Source: Ciona savignyi (lineage: Eukaryota > Chordata > Ascidiacea > Phlebobranchia > Cionidae). Taken from it: a stretch of DNA of 64,000 bases. The position numbers and the translations under genes are program-made. Positions 1 through 15,835 of the stretch are shown piece after piece. Under the pieces are notes generated by a model that did no database searches, was not told the DNA's origin, and saw only the letters and a list, made by a program, of their open reading frames with translations. Position 1 is the stretch's first letter. Each line of letters opens with the position of its first letter. Location of the stretch: assembly GCA_000149265.1 (NCBI GenBank), contig CH003297.1, positions 120,796 through 184,795 of the forward strand. The letters are read 5' to 3'.

Positions 1-1681
1 AGTAGTCTCATAATCTAATTTTTAAATAATACTGGTAACAATACACAAACCCATTGAGTGGGTAATATATTGGGTGAATTTTTTACTTTTTTGGACATTA
101 GATTTTACTTAATATTATATAAAATGGTCAATGACTCAAAAGGACTAGAGGGTGCATTCGGCGCAATAAAAAGTTGTGGTTAAAACCCTCTTCGTCGCTT
201 TCAGTGCTATATTTGGAAAAGGAAATGAAACACCCACAACACACAAAAGCTTTATACAAAGAATTTCTCTTTTGTAATATGGTAAGGAAAGCAAATATGG
301 TAAAGGAGGCAATTTAATATTCCAGACACAGAGAAAACAAAAGGAAACTCTGGCGCCATGTGATTGGTAATTTAAATATTTGTGTGGCGCAATATTGTAT
401 CAGGTTCAAAAGTTAAATGCTATAGCAGAATACACAAAACCAAAACGTCTTATGCATAAATTGCATTTGTTTGTGTCTGTGACAAGTCTTTTATAAATGA
501 ATAAAGTTAAGTTCTACAATGTAAGGCCAAAAAATTCTTAATTGAGAAAGAGACTCACAACTAAGAATTATCATTCCCATTATTGCATAGCAGTCCCTGA
601 TAATGATTCAAAAGTAAGGCCCTTTGTTTAAAAGAGCTTCCAAATGAGAATTATATACGAGTGAGTATATTTAAGTGGGTGAAGTGACTTGAAAAACAGG
701 ATATGCTTGGTTTGTTAAGATTTTACTCTAAGGGTGGCGATATGTCGACATTTGCTTATTTGAATAATTTATTGCATAATGCTTGGTTAGGACAGGAAGT
801 AATTAAGTTTGGGAAGTTTTTAAAATTTAAAATAGTCAATTACAGAAAAAAACCCGCAATGACAGTATTTCAAAAATGTGTTGAAATGAACCATTGGATC
901 GGAATTCTTTAGTGTGCCAACATTTTCACACCACCTAATTTGCATTGAAACGGTGGAAATTCCACAAACGCAGAATGAACTCATTTGGAACAGGAATTTG
1001 TTGAGTTGGCATTTACCGCTGAATAACAAACCATAAAAAGAGTTTCAGTTACTCAAGCTTTTCCAAAGTTCCTCATTTTAAACTATGACTCACATTACAA
1101 GACTAACATATCTTACAAGATAAAAAGAAATATAAATCTTAACGATAAGTGTCCTTTCTCATGTTATCAAAGGGCGTATTTATTCTGGTGCAACTCATAT
1201 TGAATGTATTCCCAAAGCCTTATTAACTTTCTTATAAGAGAAATACACTTTAACTCCAGCCATATATTATGTTCAAGTATTTGTACTCAATATAGAGCTG
1301 TGTGCTTTGTTAACAAAGAAATGGTGTCAGCGTTCCCTTTGTAGTGGAAATTTTGTTGCTATGGTAATATTTCTAAAGATTGAATTTAAAACTACAACAA
1401 TGTACTTTAACAAAGCCGATGTGCTTTAGTAACGATCAAAGGTAAAAATATTTTAAAACGTTTTTGGACATGTTTTCATATTTTAGGCATTTTTTCACTC
1501 CAAATCTAATTATTCTGCTAAACCATGCTTAGGAAGTTATTCTCATCAGATATTTACAAGATAACAATAAAATTATTTTTGTTACCTCGTTTATATCTGA
1601 AAAAAATGATAATTTTAAACTTTTAAAAATATATGTGGTTAATAACAAAATAATTTTGTTCCTTGAAATCATCATAACTAC

Positions 1682-3761
1682 CTAAAACACTTCACTCTGT
1701 CCTTGTAGCCTGTGAAGTGGAAGCCACACTTTGCCAGCAGCATGATATCAATGGGGACATCTTGTGGAAACATTTTAAAGGTTGTCAGTCTGTAGACTTC
1801 CCTCTCGGTGGCGCCAGGGAGTATGTAAATGCTTTTTTGGCCTGAGAGAGAGAAGAAAAAATGAATTCAGAAAAACAAGTTTCAGACACACGGAAGTGTG
1901 GTTTTGCTGTATTGCATGCTTTGAATGACAAAAGGTAAACTTTGCATGGTTCACAGTTTAGGAATGTGAAACACTACCCCCTTTTTACTGCGTGTGCGTG
2001 ACAAGTCAGTTTTTAAAAGGTCAATAATGCTATTTGATGGTAGCATATAAAATATTTGCTGATTCAAATTTTGCCTTAATGATATTTGATGATGTCGTAT
2101 AAAATATTTGCTGATCTAACTTGTGCAATAAGCAAGAATGCAATTTGGGTAATTGAACTTAGGACTGTGGTACCACCATGTTTACTGGCAAATAAAAATG
2201 TGCAATTAATAAAAACACATGAATCATGGTGCAATACTTCTTTATTTATTCAATATTAATTCTACTTGATATATTTATGGTAACCACACCCAAAAAAAAA
2301 CAACTAGTTCTGCTTTCTTTGATCTTAAATGAAATTCGATCTTTTTTTCCGTTGTTTTACATAACATAATTCATTTGTTGCTTTTAACCTGATATATGGA
2401 TGACAAAGCACCATTTGTTTTCTTTGACAACATACTTTGTTTAGCAAATGTTTGTCGAACAATAAATCAACTCAGCGTGGGTGTCTGTGCGGTGTACTGG
2501 CAGGGACAGAAAATAAAAGGGGAATTACCTTAAAACTTTTGCATTCTTTAGTTGTGGGTCGCTAACGGTAACCAAGTATTTTTTCCTTTTTTAAATTTAA
2601 ACCAAACAAATGAAAAGGGCGGGAAATTTAAAAAATGCCGGTTTACCGGTTCCTCTTTACAGCCAGTGTATTTAAATTAGAAGTAACCTTGTTTTGTGAC
2701 CATCTTTTTCTAAATTTACATACTTTATATTGACAAAATACATTCCAGGGTACAAATTAATCTCTCTAACACTAACCACGTTTAGTTTAAAAGTTGCAAA
2801 GTGTTTAGCCAAGAAAACATGTCACACCTGAGTGCAGACTAGCTATACATACAGTGTTGGATATACTAACAAGTCTTAATTAACAAAATATATAGCTTAA
2901 TGTGCTAAAAGATTTAAATTTAAAAAAATAATGTTAAAGTACGATTACAAGCTGAATTTTAGCTCATATTTGGGTGGTCGGGGGTGTTTTTACTTCTGAT
3001 ATTGTCAACTTTAAACAGTAGGAATCACAGAGAACACTTAATTTATCCCCTTGGCTAATATTAGGACTATATTTTTGTATATATTTGCTATTTTTTCGTA
3101 CCTGGTGGATCCTTTGGTCGATCAATCACTCTTCCATCTACTTCAATATCTCTGTATCCAGGGGATAACCCTTAATAGAAATTGTAGCGGTTGGGAAAAA
3201 GCATATCGTAGTATGGTTAGCTGCTTTAGTAGTATACCCCATCAGCCCCAAAGATTAAAGGTTTAGGGTTTAATATCTAGATTGTTGGTGCTGTCCGTGA
3301 GACGGTCAATTAACATAGGTTGCTTGCTCACAACTGGTATAGGTTTTAAGTATCATATTTAATGTTAATTTAGAGGCATCTCATTATTTCAATAAATTAT
3401 TGATTTAATTGAAAAATTTGTGATTTTTTGTTTACTTTGCCTAACAAATATGTAATGAACGAAATTCAGTTACCTTGCGCTCCCATACATGAAGTCTCCA
3501 TCGCAGTTAATGACAAAATAAAAACAATGATACAATTAATACGTTGGTCAATATATAACAGTACAATATAATACAATTCAGGTAGGATGAACAATATTAT
3601 CGATAAGTGTTTTCTTTTTTCTTTGATTATGTAATACCAATATTCTTCTTTTAAATCAAAGTTTACTGTTTGTTGAAAGTAATGTCCTGATCCCATGCTT
3701 GAATACTAATTCCAGATTTCTCACTGTGTGCCAACACCGAAGATGAATTCATGTCTTCCAT
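1682..3761 (-). CDS. BIR-domain (inhibitor-of-apoptosis family) protein, 5' part of gene
   Basis: Four exons on the minus strand join in consistent phase: 3725-3761 (ATG at 3761), 3474-3495, 3102-3151 and 1682-1841. The fourth encodes the first half of a BIR domain: an R-L-T-T-F-K start, then P-Q-D, L-L-A-K-C-G-F-H-F-T-G, Y-K-D-R-V-K-C-F. These are the conserved R..TF, LA..GF.(Y/F)TG and D.V.CF positions of the family. The second half (second zinc cysteine, GD, H and final C) should lie in the next exon, which I could not find between 1 and 1680, so the gene probably continues off the left edge. BIR proteins bind caspases or signalling partners through a zinc-binding fold. The BIR call is firm. 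The three small upstream exons rest on splice consensus and phase only, and exon 1 could use another donor or start. Confidence 0.68.
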
Positions 3762-4040
3762 TTTTACACAACAAAATGTTCAAAAAAATAATAATGCTTG
3801 CTTTTGCAGATTCTCCACTAAATTGTAAATTGCGAACATAAACTGAAAAAATAAAGGAACAAAGTTTAAGATTCATATTCTAATCATGTTTTAATATAAA
3901 TAAAAAGTATACTTTAAAGCAAGAATCAGGTATTTGTTCTGTTTGCTTAATTTTTTTATTGATGATGGTTATTTTAGGCTTGATTATTTCATCTAAACTT
4001 GTATTATAAGTATAAGTAGACATAACTCCCTTGTATTTCC

Positions 4041-4330
4041 GGCCCGATGGTCTAGCGGTTAAGTGCGTCGCCTTTCAATCGAAAGGTTGCAGGTGCGAAA
4101 CTGGTCGCTAGCTAGTCGGTTGTGTCCTTGGGCAAGGCACTTTACGGACATTGCCTGAACCCAGCGGATTAATGGGTTCTACCAAATTGAAGGAACGTGT
4201 CTATCATATACAACACACTGCAATAGCTCCGGTAACCCGACGATGGGCGCGAGGTGATCTGACGATTGCCCGTGTGATAACCCCTGGGGTTTTCCCATTC
4301 ACGGGGATAAACATGAATATCCTATCCTAT
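4041..4330 (+). repeat. tRNA-derived SINE, near full length
   Basis: The head has a pol III A-box-like stretch (TGGTCTAGCGGTTAAGTGCG) and a B-box-like GGTGCGAAACTGG 40 bases later, followed by a roughly 200-bp conserved body. It ends in repeated TATCC units instead of poly(A). This copy and the one at 10065 are the best preserved in the window and act as reference here. Confidence 0.88.
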
Positions 4331-5200
4331 ACGTTTGACCAGCCCAGCGTTATAGCTAATTCATAGCACGCGCGACTGACATTGACAGCCGAAACATGGT
4401 GGTATCAAAACCAGCTGCTAGCTAAGTGGTGCTTGGGAAAGGCATTGAGAGGACATTGTTGAAACACAACGGTTTGATTGGCTAAACTGTAGCAATGACT
4501 ATCCTTTTAAATACAGTAGCCTATAATAGTATAATACCTATGGCTCATAGTAATTTTAGACAAGCAGTAAAAAACCATTGCCTTAGTTATAACCCTTTGA
4601 ATCCCTTCTTCCATACAACTAAACATGATATCAATTATATATCTGCGGGTACAAATATTTTCTTATGATATGAATATAACAACCTAGTCATAGTAGTTAT
4701 ATGAGAACAACACACGCTACTTACCTTTGCTTTTCCTGTTGGATTAAGCAGCAGAAAAAATAATACGGACACAACAGTTACACACTGGCAACGTATTGTT
4801 ACCGCTATTTAAATTAAGCTCCCTTTTAAAAGATTTAGCTGCAAAATTGTAAGGCTTTTATTAGATGTGTGTTTTCTCCTTTACCTCAGACGATCCACCA
4901 ATTTTTTATACAAGCGATGAAAAATGTCGGTTTGGGCGTTTACCTCCTTTTGTTCTGTGAACCGATAGAAAGTTACGATTCGAGAACGCCTTATATATGA
5001 TGGAGCGTTTTTTCTTTATTTGACGTCATTTCACGCGTGAATGTGTACTTACTTAAATTTATACATATATACGTTTTACACAAGATAAACCACATATAAT
5101 TAAACGCAAGTTAGACAAAAGAAAAGCAGTCATGTTTAACATCAGAAATATAACACATGGTTAAGAGATTTAAGGTTATATATGGTATGTTTGTCTGACA

Positions 5201-5460
5201 AGATTAGTTTGGTGGTTTAGTGCGTCGCCTTTCAGCCCACGAGTTGCAGATACGAAACTAGTAGCTAACTAATCAGTTGTGTTCATAAGTAAGGCACTTA
5301 ACGGAAATTGCCTGAACCCAGCGGATTAATGGGTTCTACTAAATTGAAGGAGTAATAGTTACGGTAACTCGACGGTTGGCGCGGGGTGATCTGCCGTGTG
5401 TTAACCCGCTTGGTTTTTCCATAGGGGTAAACAATAATATCCTATTCCTGTCCTCCTATC
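5201..5460 (+). repeat. tRNA-derived SINE, diverged
   Basis: Same family as 4041-4330. The head (GGTGGTTTAGTGCGTCGCC) and body (CTGAACCCAGCGGATTAATG) are recognisable, with several small deletions. It is followed directly by a (TA)n run. Confidence 0.75.
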
Positions 5461-8400
5461 ATATATATATATATATATATATATAAAGTTTGTATTACTT
5501 AAGTTTTGCCTATATATGCTATAACTAAAAATAAATATCCCTTACGCCATATGGTTGTTCTTAGTATTTGTCAAACAAAGATAACCTTAGTGGAAATACT
5601 TGTACGTTGCAATTGCACCACATACTATAATTAATATATTTGGACCATTCTAAGTTGCTTCATAAGCGTTGTTGTGTAACCTTTGTTGCGTCACAGTGCA
5701 TTCATGCATGACCAGCAGAATGAATTGCTAAGCACAATACAATTAGTTATACTTAGAACATAACTACTTTTCATTTTAATTTAATAATGGGCGTTTATTA
5801 TAATAACCAGCAACTATGTTAACATACAAGGGGACTTATCTTCCAACAATGTAAAAAATATAAACGAAAAAAAGCCAACAATGTAAAAATATAAACGAAA
5901 AAGTTACCATGCGGTGCTGTATGTAAATTTGGCAATGTCGTAAGAACTAAATGACTTTCGTTTTTATCTTATTTCATTACAACATAGGTCAAACTAGGCT
6001 ATAATTAAATCATGTAATCAAGCAAATTGATTTGTTACCGGGAAACTGGCAAATTACGTGATGTTAACAGAGGTATATGTGGCACAAAGGGTGATTTTAA
6101 AACGGACTGGGAATAGTACCGTTTTCTAGTAGCATATATTTTAAATTTAACTGTTGGAGTGGTAGCGGATAATGTAAGCAACCGAAATAGAACGAATAAT
6201 GTAAGCAACCGATTCAGACGTAGGATTACAGGCAGGCGATAACCCACAAAACAACCATTTTCGCTTTCACTTTTCCGTCAAATTTTCCAAATAAAAATTC
6301 TCAGAAATTCGAAACGTTATACGATCGTCAGGTTGCTATCAACAAACACGTAAACATAACGGCATTTAAATTATAACAATGCTTATTTGTAGTTTGTACA
6401 TGTGACGTCTTCAATTCCATGTTACCAAGCTAAACATGTATTATATATAATATATGTCACACATGCAACGTTTTAGATTAGTCATGGGCAACATACGGCC
6501 CGTGAAGGGATTTTGACCGGCCCGCAGACTATATATAACCATACCCTGTAATTAAGATATTGAATACGATTCATGTTATAATCCGGACCACCAAGAACTT
6601 CATTTTCACAAATCTGGCCCGCAGACTAAAGAAGTTGAATCATGCTCATAGAGCCATAGAGATGCAAATGAAAGCTTTGTTTTGACGGTCTTTGAACCGA
6701 TGATTAAGTATTTACTGTAATCTAACCGAAAAAACTCTGACTAAGTAACAAAACAAGATCCCAATAAAACAAAATACGTCAACCTAACGGGGATGACGAA
6801 CAATACACGGATCATTTATCGAAAAAAATATTGGTGTCGACAATGGTGCAATATTTAAAACTATGACAAACACATTCAAATATGTTTTAACTAATGATGG
6901 ATTTCACGCCGTGTTTAAAAATGCTATATTAATGAGTAATCAATCGTATTGTAAATCATGATTCAGTAAAGAAAGCGTTAAAAATATTTGCTTATTTCGC
7001 CAATGCAAACTGACCACTCGAAATGCGCTGTAAATCAAAAGGGTTAGAATATTTAAAATTAAAGCTGGGATGTGTAATCTGAATGTACAATCATTGGGGA
7101 ATAACCTCCACTGCTGTGACGTAGAAAAACTTTTCAAATATATACCATGACCGATACGCAACCACGTCAAACCCAGTCGTGCATTCGTATCAACTTAAAT
7201 TGGTTGTACGCCATCTCTACAATGGGGATATTTCTACACTTAAGGCGTGACAAGTCATTTTGGTATCAAACGACGACAACTCATTTGATCCAAATATATA
7301 TGTCTTTATGTTCATTAGGGGATCTTGTCCGGGTGTGGCCAACAAGGTATTGGTCCTAGTTTTACCAATTATAAGCAAAGCGTAAAACACTCTGAGTGGG
7401 CGTAACTTCCTCTCGCAATAAAATAACCAAAAACGTCCTAACATGCCTCGCTTAACCTCGATGTATAGACATGGATAACATCCAAAGAATAAAAAGTCAA
7501 TTTACAATATTTTCTGCCAGCTTTATATCTAGGTAGCAAGATAAGTGACACGTAAGCAGGTTACTAACGGGGAAGACATATGTTGACGATTCATGGCTTG
7601 GTAAATTAGTGGTCGACTTTTAACAAGATCCTTAAAGCCGTAGGGTGGTTTAAAACTGGTCACTAGATACACATCTGTGTCCTAGGACAAGGCACTTAGC
7701 ACAAAACATTTACCGAATTGAAAACAATTGTCTTAATCATACCCAATCCACTTGAATTTTTATTATAAATGACTCGACTAAATAATTACAGTTAAATTCA
7801 AACCATTCCTATTACATTTTGAAATATATTGGACATATATCGTTACTCTATACTAAAAAAATTAAAAAAATTGAATTGTTTAATTAATTATAACATACAA
7901 AATTGAACCTTCCTCGATTTTAAAACGTTTTTTTGGCGCCAGGTTAGATTTCATTCCCTCGGCGCTGGGAAAAACTCTAAGAGTAATAACACGCCAAAAT
8001 GATCAGATAACCTAGCGCACCGTCAGGTTAAAATCGGATTTTCTGGACATGTTTATGGGGAACTCGGCATTTAAAATACATTACGCGAAAAACGATGTAA
8101 TGTGCGTCTTAAGCATAAAAGTAACATGTAATATACGAAATATAATGTTTGGTATAAGTGATTAAATAAAATATCGACTTCACGTGTGGAACGCTTATCG
8201 AGGATGACGTGTGTACTATTTTGGCCCTTTTATTAGTTCCATACACCATTTATTTTAGCGGTAATAAAGTGTTGTAACATTAGGTTTTCGTGAGTGTACA
8301 ATTACCAACAGTTTCCTGTTATAGGAAAAATCAACCGTCTGGTGAACGACAAAGGCAATCCATTATTTAGTTTCTTTTAACGTCTATTACGTCACCGTCT

Positions 8401-10064
8401 AAAGCGAGAGAGAGACTCGTAGTTTTTTCGGGACTCATCTAACAGGGAAAGTCCCTAAACGGTACCTGGTACTGAGCTGCTTTATCTTGATTCTGCTGTG
8501 TTTATCATTTTTTTTTCATTAAAGGATCACCCAAGTTTACAGTTGACGTCATTGCTTTATTCTCCAGAACTACAACTCTTTACACAAACCTAAACCACGA
8601 AAATAAAGTTTTTAACCCGAACATAAATGACAATAATTTAAAGGTTTATTTCCTCGACTCAAAACATTATCATTGTCAAATGTTAATAATAATATGAAGT
8701 TTTTTTTCGAAATATGTTTTTAACTAAAGTTGGGTAACATGATCCTTGTCCAAACACATCGTAAGTGCTTTTTCTTTGTAGTCATTAAAATAATGATTGG
8801 CACACAATTCTGAGAAAAAAATATTGCAAATGTTGGAATAACCTCCTAGGGAATTGTATAGCATTGATTGTATAGCATTGGTAAACGACACTCTAGTTAG
8901 ACTTTAGGTTTTAATGGGACCAGGTAACGAACAGGTAAACTCCAGTTAAATATTAATAGCATTTTTAATACCTTTCGCATATTGGTACAATGGCATTGTT
9001 GATTTGAAAAAAACGGAACCAATAGGATTACTTGCACGTTCACATTTAAGTCAATTTGCACTAATACCTTTTTTTCCATATCGCAAATTTACTCTTAACA
9101 CCCAATAAGTGGTATTTGTTTAACTTTCCGAGGAGTCATATGACGTTAATGATTCCCCTTTGGCGTACTGCTGTCTCGCCACGTGGTACCGGCTTAGATA
9201 GAAGACACGTGTTCGTCGTCGGAGGCGGGAAGACACGAGGGCGGGAAAAACTTATTAATTTGCATAATACCGTTGCTGGTGGTTTTTACAACGGTTTTGT
9301 GGTCGAGTGGTTAGCGCGAGCGGTTCATGAAACAACAACTCATTATTAACATACATGGTGACACACCCTTCACGTGATCGAAGCTCGCCTCAGTTAAATA
9401 TGAAATATTAATGTTCTTGAGAGTTAGTTTAATGTAAAACGACCAACCACCGGGCAGCTTACGAGCTTCAGGATTTGTATGACATGAGCAAAGGATATTT
9501 CGACGCCAGTTTCAGTGTGTGAAACTCAAGCTTTATTGTTAGAATAAGGGGATTTTTCGGCAAAGGCACTTATCTTATTTAGTTCCTATAGTTCCTAAAT
9601 CTCACAAAAGACACTTCAGCAAAGACCGAGAACATACTTTCTCAAGATACGTTATTTATCGATGACGACGCTTTCTAGTTTAACGGTTGCTAGAGGGCGA
9701 GAGAATACACCATTGGGGGAATACCCTTGACAAACATTACGTCATAAAGTATCGCGAGAACCGCCTTCGGAATTAGTTTCTTTCTCGTGTATTACCAACG
9801 CTTTATAGGAAGAGAAACCGGCGAGTGTATAAATAACTTTTGCGTTTTAAATAAAAACAGCGAAAGCGGGAATTTGAAACGTAGTTCCCTCAGAACACTT
9901 TACTAGCCGTGGTAACCCGACCACTCTTAAATGGATATCCAGCCATAAGTGCACTGCATGATTTTTTTTCACCGGGCTAAGTTTCGAACCATATGGTCAT
10001 ATATAATTACTTGTTAGTAAGACTGTTTTTTATGGATGCCTTAACCATTTCTTCACACAATGTC
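5461..10064. other. Intergenic, no gene supported
   Basis: AT-rich sequence with only short open frames and no domain signature or exon chain. It contains a hAT-like fragment (6484-6640), a relic of the SINE head near 7590-7700, and a CRE palindrome TGACGTCA at 8544-8551. Confidence 0.5.
6484..6640. mobile_element. hAT-family MITE fragment
   Basis: CATGGGCAACATACGGCCCG matches the inverted-repeat end of the intact hAT MITE at 29747-30279 (CATGCATGGGCAACCTACGG when reverse complemented). GGCCCGCAGAC blocks recur inside. The far end and target duplication could not be found, so it is a truncated copy. Confidence 0.5.
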
Positions 10065-10359
10065 CGGCCCGGTGGTCTAGCGGTTAAGTGCGTCGCCTTT
10101 CAATCGAAAGGTTGCAGGTGCGAAACTGGTCGCTAGCTAGTCGGTTGTGTCTTTGGGCAAGACACTTTACGGACATTGCCTGAACCCAGCGGATTAATGG
10201 GTTCTACCAAATTGAAGGAACGTATGTATCATATACAACACACTGCAATAGCTCCGGTAACCCGACGATGGGCGCGAGGGGATCTGACGATTGCCCGTGT
10301 GATAACCCCCTAGGTTTTCTCATTCACGGGGATAAACATGAATATCCTATCCTATCCTA
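10065..10359 (+). repeat. tRNA-derived SINE, near full length
   Basis: Almost identical to 4041-4330 from head to tail, so it is a young copy. It ends with TATCCTATCCTATCC. Confidence 0.88.
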
Positions 10360-10939
10360 GTCTAACCGCTCATCTAGTAAGTATATACCCCAAATTCTTA
10401 TTTTAGGTAAATTCGTTGATTTGTTATTTGGCACAATTGCTTTGTTTATTTATATTATATGACCATTTTTATTTAAGCAAATTACATACATAAACGCCAT
10501 ACGCTTTCGGATACATTTTCTTGTTTTCTCTATAGTATTGTAATATTCGGTTATATGTTTCTTTGCAAGTGCCGTGCGATTAAAGATAGGGACCCGTTTT
10601 AGACAGGTTACAATACCATATATAGTAACATCTGAAACAGGATATAAAGTTGAATAGCCTTTCTATCTGGTAATAGATAACTTGTCGGGGAAATATCCGG
10701 TATGTGAATACACAGTTTTTATTAGACACACTTGAGGATATACGTCATGCCGTCTGGTCTATGGCGCATACTCAATTTATCTCAAGTATACGTTGCACCA
10801 TAGGGGAAGTAGGTAATACTTATATATCAGCAGAGTTTGTATTAAGTACAATAAGTCTATTCACGTCCGCAAATGTATTCAAATTTCACAATTTTAATAC
10901 GGGAACCTTTAGGTGTTAGGTCTACCGAAACTCATTTAG

Positions 10940-11165
10940 TTACTGGTCACGCTTTACCGCACACTTTTCTTTAGGACTTTATATTATATGGTTTTGGCCT
11001 TATTTACATTTTTGCTTAGGTTTGGCGGCCGCGTCCGCTATATTTATTATATTATATTCTTTTTTAAGGACGTGTTTTAACGACTGTTCGTTTTGCCGTT
11101 TTTTTCTTGTTGCTGTGTCGTGATTTGATTCGTTTGCCATTTTTTAATACTGGGGCAAAAAATTA
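10940..11165 (+). repeat. Dispersed repeat with NotI site, copy 1
   Basis: Contains GGCGGCCGCGTCCGCTATAT followed by ACGTGTTTTAACGACTGTTC. Inverted copies occur at 19055-19245 and 50460-50690. The conserved stretch also includes TTACCGCACACTTTTCTTYA-like sequence upstream of the NotI site. I saw no coding and no clear terminal repeat. Family unidentified. Confidence 0.7.
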
Positions 11166-11929
11166 ATAAACTGACTAGTTGAAATCTCCAGAACGTGCTT
11201 TATGTGTTTATTGTATACTTAACCGTTGGCAGTTGTGGATTTTTTTCTTTTATTAGTTTACTAATATGCAAATTAAATCAGGGGATTGGGATGTCGGGTA
11301 AGTAAAGAATTAATATGCAAATTATTCCTGAGAAGAATACACATTATAGTTTTATCACACCCTATAAAGGTAATTAAATGTCCTATTAAAATATAAATTT
11401 TACTTTGCGACAAAGTATGTATATAAGTTAAGATATATATACACTTCAGTATACATACACGCTTGTGGGCCGATAAGGGATGCATTATAGAGAGCGTACG
11501 CTTGCCCATGATCTTAGGAGAAACTCTAACTTACCAGTGCTTAACGTGTGTCTTGATTCAATATAATGTCTGTGTCCAGTCCAATGTATATGTTTATCTT
11601 GGCGTAATATGTACCCATACACCAAGTAGTAAGAATTTTAAGTTTAATTAAAGTTCAAATGGCTCTTCTACCTTATAAGAGTTGACACTGGGTACACGTG
11701 AATATCGTTTCAACATAGTTACCGTTTTGTGCAATTGTCGAATTATTTGCAACATAAATACAATGAGTCGTCAACAGCCGTTCTTCTGTTTTTTAATATA
11801 TGACATTATACTTTTTGTTAATTAGGCAATCGTTAAATTATATCGGTTGCGATACCCATACCGGCGGGATATTCCCCAAAACCAAACGTTTCTAATCAAA
11901 TGATACAACGACGAACCAAATAAAACAAT

Positions 11930-12115
11930 GTCGATTCTAATAATACAACGTATGATTCGTCGTTGTATATACTTTTTTCGTCAGTGACATTATATTACTA
12001 AAATCGACGTTGTATCATATGACTAATCGTTGTGTGATTTTTGCATAGATGGCATTTTATCATTAGAATCGACGTTGTATAATTTTTGCATTGGTGGCGT
12101 TCCATAATACAACTT
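11930..12115. repeat. Segment of alternating direct and inverted ATCGACGTTGTAT motifs
   Basis: The motif ATCGACGTTGTAT occurs near 12000 and 12070, with a related CGTCGTTGTAT near 11957. A partner reading CAATGTCGATTCTAATAATA lies near 11927 in inverted relation to CATTAGAATCGACG near 12061. This could be the remains of a foldback element. Confidence 0.45.
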
Positions 12116-12423
12116 ATATTTCACGAGTAAGAAACGAAACTATGCTCCATTAGCGCGTGTGGGGCTGTTCCTGTAATAGCTAAAGACTGACGTAATCCAA
12201 AAATTGTTTAACAGATTATTTTAAGTACTCTTCTTCAGTCTTAAAATGATACCGATAAAGATTAGTACATGTGGCGCAACTAAGTTGATACTATTCAAGT
12301 GCTGTAATGACTCGGATTTTAGTCCTATTTTGCAATGACTTTAATTGACTCGATTTAGTATGTCAAATAACTTGACATGACTCGATGAGTCAAGAATGTC
12401 AAAATGAATAGACTTAGAAAAGG

Positions 12424-12600
12424 GATGGGATATTCATGTTTATCCCCGTGAATGGGAAAACTAAGGAATTTAACACACGGGCAATCGTCAGATTACCTTG
12501 CGCTTACTGTCGGGTTACCGGAGCTATTGGAGTGTGTTGTGTATGATTTACACGGTTCTTTAATTTGGTAGAACTCATTAATCGCTTGGTTCGGGCAAAG
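12424..12600 (-). repeat. tRNA-derived SINE, 3' part
   Basis: Starts with the reversed tail (GGGATATTCATGTTTATCCC) and runs through the body to the GAACTCATTAATCG region. The tRNA-like head is missing. Confidence 0.78.
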
Positions 12601-14920
<2,320 letters not shown>

Positions 14921-15055
14921 AGGATAGGATGGGATATTCATGTTCATCCCCGTGAATTGGAAAACCAAGGGGGTTAACACACGGGCAATCGGCAAATCAC
15001 CTCGCGCGCACCGTCGAGTTACCCAAGCTATTGCAGTGTGTTGTGTGTGGTAGAG
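14921..15055 (-). repeat. tRNA-derived SINE, 3' part
   Basis: Begins AGGATAGGATGGGATATTCA, the reversed TATCC tail, and matches the family to the TGCAGTGTGTTGTG segment before breaking off. Confidence 0.8.
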
Positions 15056-15499
15056 GTTTTATTTACTAGGCCAAGTTTCTAGCCAGAGCCTTATTCTCAA
15101 TACCGTTATTTTGTAAATCACTCTGTTAATGTATAAATCGGCCGCGTTAAGCATTCGGCCACACGACCGTATGACATTTATTTCATGATTTTTTGGTTTT
15201 CGGGCCTGGCTTATATCTTGACACATATTGACGTATTCTAAAGGATGTCAAACGGGGTAAAATATGACTTGGTGCACCCTTCTGTCGCCAGAGGGCTGCC
15301 GTTGTTTGTGTGACCAAGTTAGGTACGGGTTTGACTAGTCGGCGAAATCACCAATAAGATACAGAACAACGTGGAACGACTGGATTTACATTGGAGATTT
15401 AATTTGCCGTTAAATCCATGATGTTATGTGGAACATAAGCAGTACTGGTGGAAACGCCAAATAGCTTGGGTCACTTATTTTTACTTTGGGTTACTTGGT

Positions 15500-15835
15500 A
15501 CGTTGGCTTTTAGCTGAAGAGTTACAGTTTTGTAACTGGTTTGGCTTTGTAGCAGATTCAAATATCTAGGTTATTGTCTCCTTCGGCAAAGCACTTAGCG
15601 AATATTATCAGAACATATAGTGGGTTATTAGGTTCTTATAAATCTGAGGGTTTGTCTCAATCTTACACAACACACTGCAACAACTCCGTAACGCGGCAGA
15701 GTGCGCGAGGTAATCTAACGATTTCCCTTGTGAGAACGCCCCCTTGCGTCTTGGGGAAGTATTCTGACGATTGGCCGGCGTGTGAAGACCCATTGCGTTT
15801 TCCTATATTAATATGAAAAAAATTCTATTCTAAGC
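15500..15835 (+). repeat. tRNA-derived SINE, strongly diverged
   Basis: Recognisable pieces in the right order: TTGTAACTGGTTTGGCTTTG head remnant, CACTTAGCGAATATTATCAG, CACACTGCAACAACTCCGTA and a degraded tail. It also holds what looks like a partial internal repetition of the TCTGACGATT block. Confidence 0.45.

Larger units (their letters stand above)
3762..5460. other. 5' flank of the BIR gene with SINE copies
   Basis: No coding exon supported. A possible minus-strand donor (AAAG/gtaagt) near 4730 could end a non-coding leader exon. A perfect CRE-type palindrome TGACGTCA lies at 5021-5028. Two SINE copies are listed separately. A (TA)n microsatellite runs from about 5459 to 5486. Confidence 0.4.
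10360..12420. other. Intergenic, NotI-site repeat and dyad-rich segment
   Basis: No gene supported. It holds the NotI-site repeat (10940-11165) and a cluster of CGACGTTGTAT / ACAACG motifs in both orientations at 11930-12115. Confidence 0.45.

Noticed and set aside
4151-4366. Similar open frames (M-G-S-T-K-L-K-E-R-V-Y-H-I-Q-H type) here, near 10200 and at 45192-45470
   Set aside because: They are translations of the SINE body in one frame; similarity reflects the repeat, not a protein family.
9295-9335. tRNA-like GTGGTCGAGTGGTTAGCGCG
   Set aside because: Only an A-box-like stretch; no B box or foldable cloverleaf follows.
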